Source: Epithemia pelagica (taxonomy: Eukaryota > Bacillariophyta > Bacillariophyceae > Surirellales > Surirellaceae). From it: a DNA stretch of 64,000 nt. Below the pieces are notes generated by a model. It worked only from the letters and a program-made list of their open reading frames with translations, was not told where the DNA came from and ran no database searches. A program made the position numbers and the translations under genes. Location of the stretch: positions 5,704,001 through 5,768,000 of the forward strand of contig OX337229.1 of NCBI GenBank assembly GCA_946965045.2. The letters are read 5' to 3'. Positions 60,226 to 64,000 of this stretch are shown here, piece by piece (position 1 is the stretch's first letter; every line of letters begins with the position of its first letter).

Positions 60226-60547
60226 ATGACGACCATGGCGCCGCTACATCTCTATCGTTCACTCTTACGGCAGGCCAAAGGGATGAAGGACTATAATTTC
60301 CGGATGTATGCACAGCGACGAGTGAAAGCAGGGTTTGTAAAGAACCGAGGCTTACAAGGGTAAGCTCAAGTATCGCGAGGGCGTGGTTTTCCCTCCCCTT
60401 CAGTTCGTATCTAATGTTGTTTGTCCAAATTTCTTCAGGGAAGATGCCACCGCCGCCATTACAAAGGGTATGGAGCAGCTTGAAATGCTCAAGCGCCAGG
60501 CTACGCTGTCTCAATTATACCCGTCGGCAAGATCTGTCATGGAATGA
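60226..60547 (+). CDS. ISD11: LYR-motif protein LYRM4/ISD11 (Fe-S cluster assembly)
   Basis: Two exons, 60226-60359 and 60439-60547, with a 79-nt intron (GTAAGC donor, TTTCTTCAG acceptor). The codon GG|G joins them, giving 80 residues. LYR motif at residues 9-11 (LHLYRSLLRQAK), then DYNFRMYAQRRVKAGF and KRQATLSQLYPSARSV. This closely follows ISD11 (LYRAMLR, YNYRTYAVRRI, RRQVHIGQLY). ISD11 stabilises the cysteine desulfurase NFS1 in mitochondria. Start chosen at MTTMAPLHLYR; the inner Met at 60235 is equally possible. It is too short for the usual length filters. Confidence 0.9.
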
Positions 60548-60619
60548 AAGATGAGAATCAACTACTCCCTAAAGAACACCCATTAAACCCAAATGTAAAA
60601 TACCTAAAATACCAAGTGT

Positions 60620-61132
60620 CTACGTGGAACCGAAAATATTCTTGGTCCTATCCAAATCCTTTTGGAAGCGCTTTTCTTCCCTTCTTTGGCGCTCCTCCGC
60701 AAGGCCGCGAATTCCACCCCAACGTTCCCTTGCTCGCCTCCTTATCTCTCCCCGGTCATACAATTTCATGGAGGTCCAGCCCTTATTTCTCGGGTTCTGT
60801 GTTTCCGTGTAGTTGCAAACTGCTAGAGTTCCTTCTGGCAGTAGATACATTTTCATAGCTTCCTTTTTGCTCACATACTGCGACGCTCCCACTTCAAAAT
60901 CTTCCAATTCCACTTCCTCTTGTTCACATTCTTTCTCATCAGATCTTGGCTTCTTCAATGGACCCTCTAAATTCTCTCCATCACTTGGTGTATTATCATT
61001 TGTCGCCTTCGAAAGGGTAGCATTCCGTTCTTTCTCCTCTCGTTTCCTCTTTTGAATTTCAAGAGCTTTTTCCTTGTTCTTACGAATCCGCTCTCTGATT
61101 TCATCCGTCATGACCACAGTATTGTTACTCAT
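60620..61132 (-). CDS. XPA C-terminal-domain-like protein without the zinc finger
   Basis: 170 residues from ATG 61132 (MSNNTVVMTDEIRERIRKN). A charged N-terminal helix (RKNKEKALEIQKRKREEKER) is followed by VSKKEAMKMYLLPEGTLAV, NPRNKGWTSMKLYDRGEI and RARERWGG. These match the DNA-binding C-terminal part of XPA/Rad14 (SKTEAKKEYLL, then MKLYLKLQI, then RSLEVWG). The zinc finger that precedes it in XPA is missing, so a repair role is uncertain. It lies on the same strand and 10 nt downstream of a 58-codon ORF. Confidence 0.7.
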   Translation of the reverse strand: MSNNTVVMTDEIRERIRKNKEKALEIQKRKREEKERNATLSKATNDNTPSDGENLEGPLKKPRSDEKECEQEEVELEDFEVGASQYVSKKEAMKMYLLPEGTLAVCNYTETQNPRNKGWTSMKLYDRGEIRRRARERWGGIRGLAEERQRREEKRFQKDLDRTKNIFGST

Positions 61133-61142
61133 GTCCACTGTC

Positions 61143-61319
61143 TTAATTCGACAGGCTCTTTGGTTCCTCACGACCGGCGAAAAAGACGTAGGCACCGCGA
61201 AGCAGCAAAAAATACACGCCCAATTGTCCAAAGAACCAAAGGTTTTGACCAAACACTTCACTAGAACCTCCTGAGGCACTTCCAGACCCTCCTGGACCTT
61301 TAGGACCTAACACAAACAT
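61143..61319 (-). CDS. Small single-pass membrane protein, 58 residues, unrecognised
   Basis: ATG 61319, TAA 61143-61145. Protein: MFVLGPKGPGGSGSASGG, then SSEVFGQNLWFFGQLGVYFL, then a further hydrophobic LLRGAYVFFAGR and a polar end. One membrane-spanning stretch of about 20 residues fits. It ends 10 nt before the ATG of the XPA-like gene on the same strand, so a shared or dicistronic transcript is possible. Evidence is the clean composition and topology; no homologue is recognised. Confidence 0.5.
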   Translation of the reverse strand: MFVLGPKGPGGSGSASGGSSEVFGQNLWFFGQLGVYFLLLRGAYVFFAGREEPKSLSN

Positions 61320-61569
61320 GGAAGAGAAGCAACAGCACGGTTGAAACTACACGACGACGATGGAAAGGGATCGATCGAAATCTCTTTCCGCTCTTGCGTT
61401 GTGGGGTGCGCAAAAAGGCCGCGAGCTGTTTCAGTCGTTTCAGGACTGAACTTTTCATCTCACAAACGCTTCCACGCGTAGACTTTGGGACTGCGCTTTT
61501 TCAGTCCCCAGTCCGCACCCATCAGATCTCTCTCGATCCTCATAAATTCCGCAGTAAACGTTTGGAACG

Positions 61570-62667
61570 ATGAGCATGACACTGAAAGAACAAGCATGGC
61601 ATTCGGGGCTTGTCCTTTTGGACGAGACAGCAGAATGGAATTATAACGACTGGCCTCCTCTTGTGGGAGGAGCGCGAGAGTATCATGCCTCGGTCGTACT
61701 GAATCATTCCGATAAGGACGACAATTACGACAGAAAGAACGGACAAACGGTCGTCGTGATGGGAGGACGTCAACAAGGCCAAGGCGAGGTCAACTCTGTT
61801 CTTGTATTGAATCTAGCAGAATCAAACAAGCAGTGGAGAGATGGGATTCCCCTGAACAAGGCACGTTATGCACATGCTGCTGTTGTGTGCAACGGAGGAG
61901 TCTACGTGATGGGAGGAAACAATGGAACAGATTTGGATTGTATCGAACAAATTGATGCCAATAATTTGCTCCAATCATCTCCGACATCGAGCAGTTCGAT
62001 GAAGTTCCATTGGACGACATTGAATTGTCGTTTATCAACGGGAAGGGCAGGATGTTGTGCTGTCGCGGTGCACGACCGATACATTGTGGTGATGGGCGGA
62101 TTGAGGGGGAAAATCCTGTCGTCGGTGGATATTCTTGATACCAGCAGTCGCACGATAAGTGGGGGGCCGAGCATGAACTTTCCTCGAGCATGTTCTGCCA
62201 GTGCGGTCATTGGCCACCGCATCTTTGTCGTTGGAGGCTTTTATGCGGACTCGGTGGAGTATTTGGAATTTGCAAAGACTTGTGAGAATGAGGAGACAAA
62301 GGCAGAAACAGTTGCTAAAGTCATTCCCTTCTCCTCCAATTGGATGACTCATTCTGATCCGGTGCTTTCCCGCCCACGAGCTTGTGCAGTGGTTGCCGTG
62401 GGATCGTGTCTCGTGGTGGCGGGAGGACTACCGGCAGGAAATTCAACTGTGGAAGTCTTGGATACGCACCGCAACCGCGTGTGGAATCTCCCACAAGTCG
62501 GTGATGACCGATATGGCTGTACGATGGTGACTGTTGCCAATCAAATTGCCGTGATTAGTGGACGGCGCAATCCTAGCTGTGCGACAGTACCACTAATGGA
62601 CAAGCATACGTGGTGTTTTCGACGACTCTGTGAGCAGCCCAACGAATGGTTTCACCAATGGAAATGA
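61570..62667 (+). CDS. Kelch-repeat protein
   Basis: 365 residues, ATG 61570, TGA. Kelch-type blades: TVVVMGGRQQG, GVYVMGGNNGTD, YIVVMGGLRGKILSSVDIL, IFVVGGFYADSVEYLE, CLVVAGGLPAGNSTVEVLD, each with the GG doublet followed by an aromatic/hydrophobic repeat. Five to six blades fit one beta-propeller. No BTB, F-box or other domain accompanies it and there is no signal peptide, so it is probably a cytosolic adaptor. Confidence 0.85.
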   Translation: MSMTLKEQAWHSGLVLLDETAEWNYNDWPPLVGGAREYHASVVLNHSDKDDNYDRKNGQTVVVMGGRQQGQGEVNSVLVLNLAESNKQWRDGIPLNKARYAHAAVVCNGGVYVMGGNNGTDLDCIEQIDANNLLQSSPTSSSSMKFHWTTLNCRLSTGRAGCCAVAVHDRYIVVMGGLRGKILSSVDILDTSSRTISGGPSMNFPRACSASAVIGHRIFVVGGFYADSVEYLEFAKTCENEETKAETVAKVIPFSSNWMTHSDPVLSRPRACAVVAVGSCLVVAGGLPAGNSTVEVLDTHRNRVWNLPQVGDDRYGCTMVTVANQIAVISGRRNPSCATVPLMDKHTWCFRRLCEQPNEWFHQWK

Positions 62668-63111
62668 ATGAGTATTCGAGATGCCAATGCGGCAATCAAT
62701 ATAAACCGTGCTAAATGGAAGGATGACACTCGGTGTTGTTGTTTGTTGTTGTACTAGAATTGAGCTTTTGTCAACCAAATTCCTGTGATGGGTTGTCTTG
62801 ACGGAAGGAGCATGATCTGCATGAGAAGCAACGACATAAGTTCATGCGACTCATTTCTCACGAGTAGAAGCAAAACTATATTCACTAACAGTAGTTTCAC
62901 AAGATCCAAAACTTTCCGTCGACTACTATTCCGTCCAAGAACACAACAGGGCGTTGACTCCATAGAGTCAACTCAAGCAAGTCATTCGAATTGCATCAAT
63001 GTAACACAGTACCTCTCTTCCACCTCGGGTCACATTCGACTATTCAACACAGGTATATGACAAGCAAGTATGTGTGATTTGCAGAAGTATTGGGGTTGCA
63101 TCCGTTACAAT
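62668..63111. other. Convergent gap before the right-edge gene
   Basis: 444 bp between two convergent 3' ends. No gene. Confidence 0.45.
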
Positions 63112-64000
63112 CTACCCCTCCAGCATCGTGCCTCCCATCAGAACAGCCTCCGTATCCAGTTCGGCAACTAGCTGAGAGGCAGGTTGTAACATATTTGCTT
63201 GTCCAATGCCTTTGCTTGTCGTTGCAGCATCTACATGAAGAACGGTGCTGCGCCGCGACGATGACTTTCCAACGCGTTTCCATATCCATAGATTTTTCCG
63301 ATCGGTAACAAGAACCTTTGCCCGACGAGGACAATCGCACAACTCTTTCAACGCAGGGCCCTGGCACAATTTCCAACGATCTTCCGCGTTTGCACTTGCT
63401 GAAACGTCCACGATTGTCGACGAAGTAGAAGGTAACGCTGCGGTCGCAACCGTACGGCCGCGACGACGGCAATGCAATACAAAATCCGGTTGATTCCGTT
63501 TGGTCATACCCAATCCAAAAATCGCATCGATATCCGAGAATCTACATTGGACAGTGAATTTCGGAGGACTGTCATGAGTATCACGAACGAAATGAACAAC
63601 TTCACTCCTTTCTTCGTTGTTCTCGTGCGGAATGACAGCCAACAATCCACCAGTCTGGGTGGAGGACCCCAACTTGACGTCACTCGGCAAATCCCACACC
63701 ACGCGGTTCATATGAGAACATGTGAAATGCCATAACCCTGGCTCCAGCAGCTGATTCTGGTTGCTATCTGGCTGCAAAAGCAATGACGATGGCTGTTTGC
63801 GACTGAGAGCGTCCCGCTTTTCTCCGGTACTTGTGTTTGCGTCGTCGAAGGGCGGTACGAACAACCAAACACTATCATCCCTCTCTGCGCCGCGATATAG
63901 AACCGCATTGCTTGGGACATTCTGACATACAATATTTCCATTCGGATACTCACTGTCAAATCGAATCAGATCTGTACTCGACTGCGCAGAGGACTTGGGA
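63112..64000 (-). CDS. Unrecognised protein, C-terminal part, continues past the right edge
   Basis: Open from the window edge to TAG/TGA at 63112-63114 (about 295 codons visible). It reads LIRFDSEYPNGN, then VPSNAVLYRGAERDDSVWL, GLWHFTCSHMNRVVWDLPSD, VVHFVRDTHDS, then CDCPRRAKVLVTDRKNLWIWKRVG. The FDSEYPNGN stretch loosely recalls the N-domain of cytosolic carboxypeptidases, and VVWDLP loosely a propeller, but neither is convincing. Function unknown; the start is outside the window. Confidence 0.55.
   Translation of the reverse strand, partial: PKSSAQSSTDLIRFDSEYPNGNIVCQNVPSNAVLYRGAERDDSVWLFVPPFDDANTSTGEKRDALSRKQPSSLLLQPDSNQNQLLEPGLWHFTCSHMNRVVWDLPSDVKLGSSTQTGGLLAVIPHENNEERSEVVHFVRDTHDSPPKFTVQCRFSDIDAIFGLGMTKRNQPDFVLHCRRRGRTVATAALPSTSSTIVDVSASANAEDRWKLCQGPALKELCDCPRRAKVLVTDRKNLWIWKRVGKSSSRRSTVLHVDAATTSKGIGQANMLQPASQLVAELDTEAVLMGGTMLEG

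Noticed and set aside
59622-60296. 224-codon plus frame before LYRM4
   Set aside because: Overlaps the LYRM4 start in another frame, shows no motif.
1-64000. CRISPR arrays, operons with ribosome-binding sites, rRNA
   Set aside because: None seen; genes have spliceosomal introns and eukaryotic structure.

Overview
The window looks like nuclear DNA of a diatom, probably pennate. Protein-coding genes are intron-poor, with short GT-AG introns (about 80-300 nt). Proteins are rich in Gln, Asn, Ser and Asp runs, and ankyrin genes carry many degenerate PLHxxC repeats. A Ty1/copia element of the kind common in diatoms is present, as is a eukaryotic-style Hcp gene with a mitochondrial-type leader. The species cannot be fixed from sequence alone.

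Layout. 1-15 kb: 3' end of a DDX24/MAK5-like helicase, an FG-GAP surface protein broken by one in-frame TAA, tRNA-Ser(GCU), an EF-hand membrane protein, D-2-hydroxyglutarate dehydrogenase, a DCAF4-like WD protein, a four-exon copine and a multi-pass membrane protein. 15-30 kb: a PX-domain protein, two tandem paralogues of an unrecognised (possibly lipid-droplet) family, a diflavin reductase with two tandem flavodoxin domains split by a frameshift, divergent from it an Hcp (hybrid cluster protein) gene with a stop codon at a cluster-ligand position, and a TLC-domain protein. 30-42.5 kb: a 1747-residue ankyrin/channel-like protein, adenosine deaminase and a 989-residue ankyrin protein.

42.6-56 kb is a mosaic of duplicated and broken genes. 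It holds a 5'-truncated GTPase remnant, tandem 147-bp copies of a gene tail, and two copies of a divergent-promoter block. In these blocks the same leader drives a BTB/KCTD-type protein in one copy and a PLD-like protein in the other. Both copies of the divergent partner, a small membrane protein, are broken: one by a TGA stop and truncation, the other by a 7.2-kb copia retrotransposon with 268-bp LTRs that differ at three positions and a 4-bp target duplication.

56-64 kb: a truncated fragment and then the full gene of a pseudouridine-5'-phosphate glycosidase/PfkB kinase fusion, LYRM4/ISD11, an XPA-C-like protein preceded 10 nt upstream by an unlisted 58-codon membrane-protein ORF, a kelch protein, and a partial gene running off the right edge.

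The main points for follow-up are the paired decay of Hcp and its divergent reductase neighbour, the leader-swapping duplication at 44-48 kb, and the retrotransposon with half-tRNA priming and an intron-like gag-pol gap.
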